This document shows, in pieces, positions 15,594 through 26,329 of a stretch of 46,896 nucleotides of DNA. The stretch is from Candidatus Omnitrophota bacterium (GTDB taxonomy: Bacteria; Omnitrophota; Gorgyraeia; Aquiviventales; Aquiviventaceae), in NCBI GenBank assembly GCA_023247235.1, contig JAHFGW010000004.1, positions 1 to 46,896 on the forward strand. Reading direction: 5' to 3'. The position numbers and the translations under genes were made by a program. Under the pieces are notes generated by a model. The model was given only the letters and a program-made list of their open reading frames with translations, was not told the DNA's origin and did not search any database. Each line of letters starts with the position of its first letter. Position 1 is the stretch's first letter.

Positions 15594-16552
15594 CAGCGTT
15601 TCTCCACGGCGCGCAGCCGGACCGACCGCGCGCGCGGGTTGCGCGCCGTTTCCTCCGGTCCGGGCCGTACGACCTTCTTCGTCAGCCGGGTCCAGATGTG
15701 GTCCTGTTCCCCTGCGCGGAAGGCCTGCTTCACCCGGCGATCCTCCAGCGAATGAAACGACAAGATGACGGCTCGTCCCTGCCCAGGAGCCAACAGGCCA
15801 GGCAGTGCGGCCAGCGTGGCCTCCAGGGCTCCCAGCTCGTCATTGACGGCGATGCGAAGCGCTTGAAACGTCCGCGTGGCCGGGTGCAGCCGTCCCTGCC
15901 CGTCGCGACGCGGCACGGCACGCGCAATGACCCCGGCCAGTTGTGTCGTGGTCGTAAAGGGGTGCGTTCGCCTCGCGGCCACGATGGCTCGGGCGATGCG
16001 CCGGGCAAATCGATCTTCTCCCAAGGTCTCCACCAGATGCGCGAGCCCGGCCTCAGGCAAGTCGTTGACCAGCGAGGCGGCGGTCACCGGCTGCCCCGCA
16101 TCCATCCGCATGTCCAGCGGGCCTTCCCGCAAGAAGCTGAAGCCGCGCTCCGCGCGGTCGACCTGGAGGCTGGACATCCCTAGGTCGACCAGCAGCCCGT
16201 CGATGCGCGGCACATGCAGCTCGCGCAGCAGCGCCGGGAGTTCTCGGAAGTTTGCGCGGCGGAAGGTCACCATCCCCTGCCACTCGGTCAGTCGCTGCCG
16301 CGCGATGGCCAATGCGGAGCCATCGCGATCGATGGCAATGAGCCGTCCGCCCGGAACCAGTCGCGGGAGGATGGCCGCGCTGTGCCCGCCGGTGCCGCAG
16401 GTGGCATCGACGATCACTGAGCCGGGACGCGGCGCCAGGTACGTGAGCACCTCATTGACCAGGACCGGCTGATGGAAGGGTTCCGAGACTGATGCGGGTG
16501 CGTGTGCCATCACGCTCTTGCAAACCTCTTGGACCAACACCGACATGCCCAT
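15593..16552 (-). CDS. rsmH: 16S rRNA (cytosine-1402-N4)-methyltransferase RsmH (MraW)
   Basis: 319 aa. SAM-dependent enzyme that methylates C1402 in the ribosomal decoding site. Visible: HQPVLVNEVLTYL, the SAM motif IVDATCGTGGHSAAIL, LLVDLGMSSLQVDRAERGFS, MRMDAGQPVTAASLVN, ATRTFQALRIAVNDEL and VILSFHSLEDRRVKQAF. ATG at 16552 has GGAG six bases upstream; ATG at 16510, nearer to the conserved block, is the alternative. It is the second gene of the dcw operon. Confidence 0.94.
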   Translation of the reverse strand: MGMSVLVQEVCKSVMAHAPASVSEPFHQPVLVNEVLTYLAPRPGSVIVDATCGTGGHSAAILPRLVPGGRLIAIDRDGSALAIARQRLTEWQGMVTFRRANFRELPALLRELHVPRIDGLLVDLGMSSLQVDRAERGFSFLREGPLDMRMDAGQPVTAASLVNDLPEAGLAHLVETLGEDRFARRIARAIVAARRTHPFTTTTQLAGVIARAVPRRDGQGRLHPATRTFQALRIAVNDELGALEATLAALPGLLAPGQGRAVILSFHSLEDRRVKQAFRAGEQDHIWTRLTKKVVRPGPEETARNPRARSVRLRAVEKR

Positions 16553-16555
16553 TCC

Positions 16556-16993
16556 CTACTCCGGCAGCACGCGCTCTGCGATTTCCTCGAAGCTCGAGTG
16601 CGCGCTGTCATAGAAGGCTTTCCATTTCTCTTGCGCCCAGATCTCGACGCGGCTTGACACGCCGACGATCACGACGTCTTGCTTGATGTGGGCGAAGTCT
16701 TTCAGCATTTTCGGAATGAGCAGGCGTCCGAGCCGATCAATCGTCACGTCGACCGCCCCCGAGAAGAACATGCGGTTGAACTTGCGCCCTTCAGCCTTGG
16801 TGACTGAGACTTGCTTGAAGCGGGCCTCGAGCGGGCGCCACTCGGCCTCGGGGAAGAGGAACAAGCAGTCATCCAATCCGCGCGTGAGAAACAGAGTTTG
16901 GACATCATGCTGCTTAAGGGCTTGGCGGATCTTCGCGGGAATGATGAGGCGCCCTTTGCGGTCGATGGTATGCTCGAATTCGCCGTAGAACAT
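16556..16993 (-). CDS. mraZ: Transcriptional regulator MraZ
   Basis: 145 aa, standard length. Two tandem SpoVT/AbrB-like halves carry the paired DxxxR motifs DRKGR (near residue 11) and DRLGR (near residue 86). MraZ forms a ring and represses its own dcw operon by binding repeated GTGGG-type boxes. Exactly such boxes (three GTGG at 10-bp spacing) lie 52-75 bp upstream of the ATG at 16993, so autoregulation is well supported by the sequence. First gene of the cluster. Confidence 0.95.
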   Translation of the reverse strand: MFYGEFEHTIDRKGRLIIPAKIRQALKQHDVQTLFLTRGLDDCLFLFPEAEWRPLEARFKQVSVTKAEGRKFNRMFFSGAVDVTIDRLGRLLIPKMLKDFAHIKQDVVIVGVSSRVEIWAQEKWKAFYDSAHSSFEEIAERVLPE

Positions 16994-17044
16994 CGCCGAG
17001 TCTCAGGCGCCATCGGGTGGCGGCGTGTGTTGGAACTTCATTTA

Positions 17045-17068
17045 CCACTTTCTCCCACTTCCCTCCAC
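17045..17068 (-). promoter_or_regulatory. MraZ operator: three GTGG boxes at 10-bp spacing
   Basis: On the minus strand GTGG occurs at 17065-17068, 17055-17058 and 17045-17048, each followed by a purine-rich spacer (GTGGAGGGAA, GTGGGAGAAA, GTGGTAAATG). This is the known arrangement of MraZ-binding repeats. The boxes lie just downstream of the predicted start of transcription, so bound MraZ would block promoter escape. Confidence 0.8.
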
Positions 17069-17079
17069 AAGGTGACCCG

Positions 17080-17109
17080 ACTATACCCCGCTCCCACCAC
17101 CCCTGTCAA
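17080..17109 (-). promoter_or_regulatory. Main dcw operon promoter upstream of mraZ
   Basis: Minus strand: consensus TTGACA (17104-17109), 18-base spacer, TATAGT (17080-17085). The surroundings (17110-17150) are notably AT-rich for this genome. Initiation near 17073 gives an untranslated leader of about 80 bases containing the MraZ boxes. Confidence 0.8.
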
Positions 17110-17275
17110 GAGCGTGGACATAATTTTTTATAAGAGAGCGAAAGAAAACTGAAGCGTGCGTAGCGGTGCCGTCTCGCGCTCGCGTAAAGCGGGCAAGCCC
17201 CGTGCCAGATCCCGAGAGGGGACGGGATAGGCGGAGGGAGGGTTACGGTCAGGGGGCCAAGAGGTTACGGAAGGC

Positions 17276-18355
17276 TCAGCGACGCGCGGATCGGCGAGGC
17301 ACTAGGCGTTTGGTGCGCGTGATATCGCGGCGGATCTGCCGCGTCAGAGCCGCAGGGGTTGGAAAGCGGCGCTCCTGCCGCAGGCGCGCCAGGAGCGCGA
17401 CGCTGAGCTGGCGCCGACGCAGCGATCCGGAGAAGTCCAAGAGATGCACTTCGCAGGTCAGCGGGCCGCCCCCGAAGGTCGGCCGCACGCCGAGGTTCAT
17501 GACGCCGCGCCAGCACCCCCTGGGCGGTGTCGTCCCACGTGCAGGGAAGGATCGTCCTTCGATCCCTCGACTCGCCCCTTGGGCTCGCTCGGGATCGTGG
17601 TGAGCGACCGCAGGGAGTCGAGCCACGACTCGCTTCGCTCGCTCAGGACGACGGCCGGATGGTCCCTCGTCCTTGACCAGAACCGCATACACGCCGCGCG
17701 GCGGCAACACCGCGGATTGCAGCCGGAGATTGGCCGTCGGGACCCGCAGGCGACGCCCCCGACCCGCGCCGGGCACCACGCACCCGTACAGCGTCGCAGG
17801 ACGGCCGAGCAGTCGGCGCGCGTCGGCGAGCCGTCCGCGCGCGATCAGCTGACGGATGCGCGAGCTGGACACCGCCGCGCCGCCGCGTCGCACGGCCGGC
17901 ACCTCGACGACGCCCAGGCCGTGCGCCGCGCCGAGCCGGCGCAGCAGCGCCATATCGCCCCGGCGCTGCCGGCCGAACACGAAGGCCTCGCCGACGACGA
18001 CCGCGACGGCGCCAAGCCGCGCTTGCAGGACGCGCCGCACGAACAGGTCTGCCCTGGTGCGCGCAAAGCGCGCCGTGAACGGAATGACCCAGGCGCGATC
18101 AACCCCGAGGCGACTCAGCCAATCGAGCCGGGCCCCCAACGGCATCAGCGTCGGCTGCGCGTGGGACGGTCGCAGCACGCTCTCGGGATCGGGGTCAAAG
18201 GTGACCGCCAGGCTCTCAGCCCGCAGGCGGCGCGCCAGCCGCACCGTAACGCCGAGGACGCGCTGATGCGCGACATGGACTCCGTCGAAGACGCCAATCG
18301 TGACGACGCGACGGCGAGACGGCGGGGGATGCTCAGGGCCGAGATGAATGCGCAC
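17276..18355 (-). CDS. ribF: Bifunctional riboflavin kinase/FAD synthetase RibF with in-frame repeat insertion
   Basis: 359 aa against the usual ~310. Makes FMN from riboflavin and then FAD. The N-terminal adenylyltransferase domain shows VVTIGVFDGVHVAHQRVL (usually FDGVHxGHQ; alanine replaces the last glycine) and SSSRIRQLI. The C-terminal kinase domain shows the PTANL motif, RGVYAVLV, then GVMNLGVRPTFGG and EVHLLDFSGSL. Between RGVYAVLVKDEG and GVMNLGV, where homologues have a short loop, about 50 extra residues rich in Arg and Pro are encoded by a palindromic repeat (17551-17652). GTG at 18355 is the likely start, overlapping truB by 23 bases; an upstream start at 18385 is possible. Confidence 0.88.
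   Translation of the reverse strand: MRIHLGPEHPPPSRRRVVTIGVFDGVHVAHQRVLGVTVRLARRLRAESLAVTFDPDPESVLRPSHAQPTLMPLGARLDWLSRLGVDRAWVIPFTARFARTRADLFVRRVLQARLGAVAVVVGEAFVFGRQRRGDMALLRRLGAAHGLGVVEVPAVRRGGAAVSSSRIRQLIARGRLADARRLLGRPATLYGCVVPGAGRGRRLRVPTANLRLQSAVLPPRGVYAVLVKDEGPSGRRPERAKRVVARLPAVAHHDPERAQGASRGIEGRSFPARGTTPPRGCWRGVMNLGVRPTFGGGPLTCEVHLLDFSGSLRRRQLSVALLARLRQERRFPTPAALTRQIRRDITRTKRLVPRRSARR
17551..17652. repeat. Palindromic interspersed element inserted in frame in ribF
   Basis: About 102 bp (34 codons) bounded by ATCGTCCTTCG on the left and CGCTCAGGACGAC on the right, which are imperfect inverted repeats. Internal inverted matches include CTCGACTC (17566-17573) with GAGTCGAG (17615-17622). 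In another reading frame the element encodes VVLSERSESWLDSL, a string I recognise from dispersed intergenic repeats of environmental bacteria. Boundaries are approximate. Confidence 0.8.
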
Positions 18356-19055
18356 GGCGCACGGGCTCCGGCTCACCGAGCGCAACGAGGCGCGCGGCGA
18401 TGGCTTCGACCGTCGCCTCGCGGAGCCAGCGGACCGGCACGGCTCCGTCGAGCGACCAGTCGCCGATCTGCACGCGACGCAGCCCGGTGAGATGGCCGAC
18501 CGTGCCGAGGCGTTCTCCGATGGTTTCCGCGAGCCGTCGCACGTACGTGCCCGCCGAGCAGCGCACGCGGATCTGGAGGGACTCGGTGGTCAACCCGAGG
18601 AGCGCCAACTCGAAAATCTCGACGACGCGCGCCTCAAGCGCGACCGGCTGGTTATGGCGCGTCCACCAGTACGACGGGCGCCCGCGCACTTTCACGGCGC
18701 TGTAGGCCGGCGGAATCTGCGACCCCCGACCGACCAGCGATGCCAGCACCCGCTTGACCTCGTCCTGTGCCAGGGCGGGGATCGCGGCCTCCCGCACCGG
18801 GCGCCCCTGGGCATCCCCGGTGTCGGTTTGGATCCCGAGCCGCACGGTCGCCTCGTAGATCTTGGCATGCCGCTGAAACCGGTGTTGATGTTTCGTGGCC
18901 GCGCCGATGAGGAGGATCAGCAGCCCTTGGGCGGCGGGGTCCAGGGTGCCAGTGTGCCCGATGCGGCGCACGCCTAACTGCCGGCGCGCCAGCGCCACGA
19001 CGTCATGGGACGTCATGTCGGCGGGCTTGTCGACCAGGAGCATGCCCTGCAGCAT
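18333..19055 (-). CDS. truB: tRNA pseudouridine-55 synthase TruB
   Basis: 240 aa, a compact form of a 230-310 aa family. Converts U55 in the T-loop of tRNAs to pseudouridine. Visible: LLVDKPADMTSHDVV at the start, the catalytic motif GHTGTLDPAAQGLL with the active-site aspartate, IYEATVRLGIQTDTGDAQG, QIPPAYSAVKVRG and CSAGTYVRRLAETIGERLG. The usual C-terminal PUA domain is absent, so it is a type-II-like short TruB. Start ATG at 19055, between rbfA and ribF, the usual order. Confidence 0.93.
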   Translation of the reverse strand: MLQGMLLVDKPADMTSHDVVALARRQLGVRRIGHTGTLDPAAQGLLILLIGAATKHQHRFQRHAKIYEATVRLGIQTDTGDAQGRPVREAAIPALAQDEVKRVLASLVGRGSQIPPAYSAVKVRGRPSYWWTRHNQPVALEARVVEIFELALLGLTTESLQIRVRCSAGTYVRRLAETIGERLGTVGHLTGLRRVQIGDWSLDGAVPVRWLREATVEAIAARLVALGEPEPVRRAHSSRP

Positions 19056-19068
19056 GGATCGCGTCGGC

Positions 19069-19425
19069 CTAGGCGTCTTCGTCGCGCCGCTTCAGCTCGT
19101 CGAGGGTCTCGGCCATGCGGATGGAGCGCTCGATCATCTCGTCATACCGAAACGCCAGCGCAGGGATCACCTTCAACCGAAAGCGTTTCTTGATGAGCGT
19201 CCGGATGAACGCCGCCGAATGGTCCAGCACATCCTGGGCCTGCTGCACGGCGGCTTCTCCGCCCAGACAGCTGAAGAATACTTTGGCGTGGCTGCCGTCT
19301 TTCGACAGCTCGACCTGCGTCACGGTAATGAATCCCACCCGCGGGTCCTTCAGCTCGCGCTGGATGATCTGCGCGATCTCCTGCTGCAATTCATGCGCCA
19401 ACCGTCCCGAACGCTGCGGAAACAT
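19069..19425 (-). CDS. rbfA: Ribosome-binding factor A
   Basis: 118 aa single KH-like domain protein that matures the 5' end of 16S rRNA and binds 30S subunits. Visible: RLAHELQQEIAQIIQRELKDPRVGFITVT, split here as RELKDPRVGFITVTQVELS near residue 23, then AKVFFSCLG, and the C-terminal LKVIPALAFRYDEMIERS. Sits between a DUF503 gene and truB, as in many genomes. Confidence 0.93.
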   Translation of the reverse strand: MFPQRSGRLAHELQQEIAQIIQRELKDPRVGFITVTQVELSKDGSHAKVFFSCLGGEAAVQQAQDVLDHSAAFIRTLIKKRFRLKVIPALAFRYDEMIERSIRMAETLDELKRRDEDA

Positions 19426-19434
19426 GACCGAGGC

Positions 19435-19710
19435 TCACTCCTGTTCGATGCGGATCACGGCCACCGCGCGATCCGCGCGCATCCATCGCGAGACGTCTTC
19501 CAGCGTGCGCCGCACGTGCGCCGGCTCGCTGCCCACGCAGACGACGCCCAGGCACGCGCGCTGCCACGTGTCGTTCGGCTCCACCTCCGCGACCGCGACG
19601 TTGAATGTCCCGCGCAGCCGCTCTTTGAGGCTGTTGAGCGCCGCGCGGCGGTCCTTCAACGAGTGAGACTCCGGCAGGTGCAGCTCGACGCGGAGCGACC
19701 CGACGATCAT
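19435..19710 (-). CDS. DUF503 (YlxP-like) protein
   Basis: 91 aa, the family's usual size. Pattern MIVGSLRVELHLPESHSLKD then RRAALNSLKERLRGTFNVAVAE and the closing RADRAVAVIRIE match DUF503/YlxP, a small alpha/beta protein commonly encoded between infB and rbfA and thought to help ribosome assembly, though its role is not settled. ATG at 19710 overlaps the preceding stop as ATGA. infB, its usual upstream neighbour, is not present in this window. Confidence 0.82.
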   Translation of the reverse strand: MIVGSLRVELHLPESHSLKDRRAALNSLKERLRGTFNVAVAEVEPNDTWQRACLGVVCVGSEPAHVRRTLEDVSRWMRADRAVAVIRIEQE

Positions 19711-20477
19711 CGCGCGCGCTCCAAGAGCCGGCTCAAATGGCGGAGGCACGCGGCGGGATCAGGCTCTTGCAACAGGCGCGTCAGTTCGCGCTCCAGCCGC
19801 CCCGCATTCAGCCAGCCGAGCGCGCCGGCGGCAAGGGCCTCGCGAAGCCGTCGGGCCGTCTGCGCCTCAAACGCCCATCCGAAGCGTTGCGCGAAGCGGA
19901 TGCCGCGCAGGATCCGCGTGGGATCGTCCAGAAAACTCCGCGCATGGAGGACGCGAAGCCTGCCGCGTTGCAAGTCCTCCCGTCCGCGGAATGGATCGGC
20001 CAGCGCGCCGAATCGGGCGGCGTTCAGCGCGACCGCCATGGCATTGAGCGTAAAATCACGACGAAACAAATCTTCTTCCAGCGTTCCGCGAGCGACCACG
20101 GGATAGGCGGCCGGGCGCACGTAGGTTTCCTTGCGACACCCGGCCACGTCAATCCTGCGACGTGGATTCCGGCCAGGCAGTTGAAGGGTCGCGGTGCCGA
20201 AGGCGGGGTGAACCTGGAGCGTCCCGCCCATCGCCTTCGCTGCGGCCTGGGCGAAGGCGGGCCCTTCCCCTTCGACGGTCACGTCAAGATCGGTCAGTCG
20301 CGAGCGCCCCAGCAGCCAGTCTCGCACGCACCCGCCGACGCCGTAGACGGCCACGCCGCGGGCATCGCCCAGCTGGCCGAGCCGCGCCAAGAGCGGCGTC
20401 ACGGCAGGCGGCAGGCGCACAGGGGCGCCGGCTCGCGCGCCCTCCCGCGCGGGGGCTCGGGCCGGTCGGGGAGTCAT
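19707..20477 (-). CDS. Short class II tRNA nucleotidyltransferase/poly(A) polymerase-like protein (head and neck only)
   Basis: 256 aa; typical CCA-adding enzymes and poly(A) polymerases of this class are 400 or more. Nucleotidyltransferase head: VYGVGGCVRDWLLGRSRLTD then LDVTVEGEG, with both catalytic aspartates, followed by RRDFTLNAMAVAL, ADPFRGREDLQRGRLRVLH and the neck block DDPTRILRGIRFAQRFGW. The body/tail region is missing. The stop overlaps the DUF503 start as ATGA, so the end looks genuine rather than a frameshift. It may be a reduced CCA or A-adding enzyme. ATG at 20477 overlaps the Xer stop. Confidence 0.78.
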   Translation of the reverse strand: MTPRPARAPAREGARAGAPVRLPPAVTPLLARLGQLGDARGVAVYGVGGCVRDWLLGRSRLTDLDVTVEGEGPAFAQAAAKAMGGTLQVHPAFGTATLQLPGRNPRRRIDVAGCRKETYVRPAAYPVVARGTLEEDLFRRDFTLNAMAVALNAARFGALADPFRGREDLQRGRLRVLHARSFLDDPTRILRGIRFAQRFGWAFEAQTARRLREALAAGALGWLNAGRLERELTRLLQEPDPAACLRHLSRLLERAR

Positions 20478-21341
20478 GGACGGGGGTGATGCTTCTCGTG
20501 GACGGCCTTCAGGCGGGCGCGATCCACGTGGGTATAGCGCTGCGTTGTGCTGATGTTGGCGTGCCCCAAGAGCTCCTGCACCGTTCGCAAGTCGGCGCCG
20601 CCTTCCAGCAGATGCGTTGCGAAGGAATGGCGAAGCGTATGCGGGCCGACGCGCTTGGTGATCTGGCCCGCCCGCGCATAGCGCCCCAGGAGCTGCCAGA
20701 TGCGCTGGCGCGTCAGCCGTCCTCCGCGCCGATTGACGAACACCGCGGTGGATTCGGTGCGACGTTTCACCAGCAGGGGCCGGAGGTCCGCGAGATAGCG
20801 GCGCAGCGCCACGTGGGCCTGCCGACCCATCGGGACAATGCGCTCCTTGTTGCCCTTGCCGATGCACCGGAGGAAGCCCGCCTCGAAATTCAGGCTCAAC
20901 AATTCCAGCGCCGCCAGCTCGGACACGCGCAGCCCGGCGCCGTAGAGGAGCTCCAGGATCGCTAAATCCCGCAGGCCCAGTCCGTCCGTCTTGACGCTGC
21001 CGAGCAAGCGTTCCACTTCTTGCGCGTTCAGCGTCTGCGGGAGGCGACGCCAGAGCCTCGGGGTCTGGATGAACGTCGTCGGGTTCGCGGGCACGCGTTG
21101 CTCGGCCTGCAGAAACCTGAACAGCCCTTTGACGGCGGCCAGCTTGCGGGCCACGGTCGCGGGACTTCGGCGGGCGCGGAGCTGATGGAGGAAGCCTTGG
21201 ACGTGGTCGGGACGGACGGCCGCCAGGGACGCGATGTGTTCGCGCTCTAGATGCTGCGCGAAGAGCCCCAGGTCGATTTGGTAGCTGGAGATGGTGCTGG
21301 CGCTCAGGCCACGCTCCAAGCGCAGGTACGCCAGGAACGCG

Positions 21342-21370
<29 letters not shown>
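20474..21370 (-). CDS. XerC/XerD-type tyrosine recombinase
   Basis: 298 aa, exactly XerC/D size. Full catalytic set: Arg148 in GAGLRVSEL, Lys172 in IGKGNKERIVP, HxxR as HTLRH (His244, Arg247), His270 in LGHANISTT, and nucleophile Tyr279 in QRYTHV. Such proteins resolve chromosome dimers at dif sites. Embedded in a housekeeping operon with no phage or integron genes nearby, so a chromosomal Xer is more likely than an element integrase; C versus D cannot be decided. ATG at 21370 has AGGA just upstream; ATG at 21385 is an alternative. Overlaps the lipoprotein gene. Confidence 0.88.
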
Positions 21371-24668
<3,298 letters not shown>

Positions 24669-24700
24669 GGCCAAGAGACGCGCGCAGCATCGCGCGTGCG

Positions 24701-25021
24701 TTACAGGTAGCGGATCACAAAATCGTCAAACGTATCCGTGCCGGAAATCCAGGTCGCGTCGATGCGCTGAATGAAGTTCTTCATCGGCCCCGTGCGCAGC
24801 GCTTCCAGGAACCGCTTAAGGGTGGCCTCGTCGGCCTCGGCCACCAGTTCCACCCGCCCATCCCGCAGATTACGCACCCAGCCCACGACGCCGATCCGCT
24901 GGGCGTTCTCCTCCACCGTGAGGCGAAACCCGACGCCCTGCACTCGGCCGGAATAAAAGACGTGGACCTGTTTTTTCGTCACTGAACTCGGATGACGACG
25001 CGCCCCTCGATCGCCGGCCAC
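24701..25021 (-). CDS. acyP: Acylphosphatase
   Basis: 106 aa as annotated. Hydrolyses acyl phosphates. The signature YSGRVQGVGFRLTVEENAQR carries the catalytic Arg, and GWVRNLRDGRVELVAEADE carries the catalytic Asn. The start is unclear: GTG at 25021 has GGGAGA six bases upstream and adds a basic 13-residue extension, while GTG at 24982 gives the family's normal ~93 residues. Lies 12 bases after apt. Confidence 0.88.
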   Translation of the reverse strand: MAGDRGARRHPSSVTKKQVHVFYSGRVQGVGFRLTVEENAQRIGVVGWVRNLRDGRVELVAEADEATLKRFLEALRTGPMKNFIQRIDATWISGTDTFDDFVIRYL

Positions 25022-25033
25022 GAGACTCTCCCG

Positions 25034-25567
25034 TCAGTACTGCACAAGTGAGAAGATCTGGTGCGGAGTAAGTTTCTGCCGGCCCTGGAGTGCGGTGAGC
25101 TCCAGCAGAAAGGCGATCTCCACCACCTGCGCCTGAAGCCGCTGCGCCAGTCGAACGGCAGCCCCCATGGTGCCCCCCGTGGCCAGGACATCATCCATCA
25201 AGAGCACGCGCTCATCCGCGGCCAACGCGTCCTGGTGGATCTCCAACACGTCTTCGCCGTATTCGAGCGTGCAGCGCTCTTGATGCGTGCGATGCGGCAG
25301 CTTGCCCCGTTTGCGCACCGGCACCAGCCCGATCTTCAGGCGCGAGGCGACCGCGGCGCCCACCACGAAGCCGCGCGACTCAATGGCGACCACGGCATCG
25401 AGCTGCTGGCCACGGTAGCGCTGGGCAAAGCGCTCAATGGCCTCGTCGAATGCCTGCCGATCCCGCAACAGCGGGGTGATATCCCGGAACAAGATACCCG
25501 GCTTGGGAAAGTCGGGAACGTCCCGGATATAGCGCTTCAAATGTTCGGCTTGCCCGTCATGAGACAT
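25034..25567 (-). CDS. apt: Adenine phosphoribosyltransferase
   Basis: 177 aa, standard. Salvages adenine to AMP with PRPP in the cytoplasm. Visible: IRDVPDFPKPGILFRDITPL at the start, IESRGFVVGAAVA, and the PRPP-binding motif VLLMDDVLATGGTM. The ATG at 25567 lies 21 bases downstream of the tRNA-Pro 3' end, so apt is probably co-transcribed with the tRNA from the promoter at 25702-25730. Confidence 0.95.
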   Translation of the reverse strand: MSHDGQAEHLKRYIRDVPDFPKPGILFRDITPLLRDRQAFDEAIERFAQRYRGQQLDAVVAIESRGFVVGAAVASRLKIGLVPVRKRGKLPHRTHQERCTLEYGEDVLEIHQDALAADERVLLMDDVLATGGTMGAAVRLAQRLQAQVVEIAFLLELTALQGRQKLTPHQIFSLVQY

Positions 25568-25588
25568 GGTGACCTACCGTAGCAGATC

Positions 25589-25663
25589 TCGGGGCGCTGG
25601 GATTTGAACCCAGGACCTCTTGGTCCCGAACCAAGCGCTCTAGCCAAACTGAGCTACGCCCCG
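25589..25663 (-). tRNA. tRNA-Pro (anticodon CGG)
   Basis: 75 bases on the minus strand that fold as a full cloverleaf: acceptor CGGGGCG/CGCCCCG, D-stem GCTC/GAGC, anticodon stem CTTGG/CCAAG with loop TTCGGGA (anticodon CGG, reading CCG proline codons), T-arm CTGGG-TTCAAAT-CCCAG, discriminator A. The CCA end is not encoded. It sits between ribE and apt with its own promoter. Confidence 0.96.
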
Positions 25664-25701
25664 ACACGGCAAACAGGAACTGGTACGATGAGGAACAACA
25701 C

Positions 25702-25730
25702 ATTCTACAGGGACGCTGAAGGAGGGTCAA
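25702..25730 (-). promoter_or_regulatory. Predicted promoter of tRNA-Pro-apt, overlapping the ribE stop codon
   Basis: Minus strand TTGACC (25725-25730), 17-base spacer, TAGAAT (25702-25707). The -35 box overlaps the ribE TGA. Initiation near 25695 would leave a ~30-base leader before the tRNA. Confidence 0.75.
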
Positions 25731-26329
25731 CGCGCGGACCGCGAGCTGGCTAACTGCCCCACCAGCTTGGTGAAGTAGTCGAGCTCAAGATTCACCGGCG
25801 AGCCCACGGAGACGCCGCCGAGGGTGGTCTGCCGGATGGTTTCGGGTATCAGGTGGACCGTAAAGCTCGAACGGCCGAGCCGCGCTCCCATCGTGAGGCT
25901 CACGCCATCAACCGCGATGGGCCCTTTGGGCACCAGCCATCGCCGCAACGCAGGCGGTACCTGAATCTCCAGCACCACCTCCCCGCCCCGCGCCCTCCGG
26001 CTGAGGATGCGGCCCACCCCATCGACATGTCCGAGCAAGAGCTGCCCGCCCAGCCGGTCTGTTAGCGTCAGGCTCGGCTCGACGTGCACGCGCGCGCCGG
26101 GCCGAAGGCCAGCCAGCGCGGTCATCCGCAGCGTCTCCGGAATCACCTCGAAGGCGACCGCACCGCGCTCGATGCGCACCGCGCTGAGGCACACGCCGTT
26201 GACCGCAATGCTCTCTAGCGGCTCGATCTTGGCCGCCGTCCTGGGCGCCTGGATCGTCAGGCGGGCCAGCCCGTTGCGTCGTTCGTTGCGCGTCACCGTG
26301 CCCAGCTCGCGGATGATGCCCGTAAACAT
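25727..26329 (-). CDS. ribE: Riboflavin synthase alpha subunit
   Basis: 200 aa. Dismutates two 6,7-dimethyl-8-ribityllumazines to riboflavin. Classic MFTGIIRELGTV start; two lumazine-binding repeats, with the matching blocks IAVNGVCLSAV and IAVDGVSLTMG, VIPETLRMTALAGL and LIPETIRQTTLGGV, and the linker GGQLLLGHVDGVG. ATG at 26329 overlaps the ribD stop as TGATG; the longer upstream frame is the complement of ribD. Last gene of the riboflavin operon. Confidence 0.95.
   Translation of the reverse strand: MFTGIIRELGTVTRNERRNGLARLTIQAPRTAAKIEPLESIAVNGVCLSAVRIERGAVAFEVIPETLRMTALAGLRPGARVHVEPSLTLTDRLGGQLLLGHVDGVGRILSRRARGGEVVLEIQVPPALRRWLVPKGPIAVDGVSLTMGARLGRSSFTVHLIPETIRQTTLGGVSVGSPVNLELDYFTKLVGQLASSRSAR

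Larger units (their letters stand above)
16994..17275. other. 282-bp intergenic control region between ribF and mraZ
   Basis: Holds the dcw promoter and MraZ operator in its lower part. The ribF-proximal part (about 17150-17275) has only short stems (for example CGGG-GCTTG-CCCG on the minus strand) and no convincing U-tract, so I do not call an intrinsic terminator for the ribF transcript. Confidence 0.6.

Noticed and set aside
17180-17275. Intrinsic terminator after ribF
   Set aside because: Only short GC stems without a following U-run on the minus strand.
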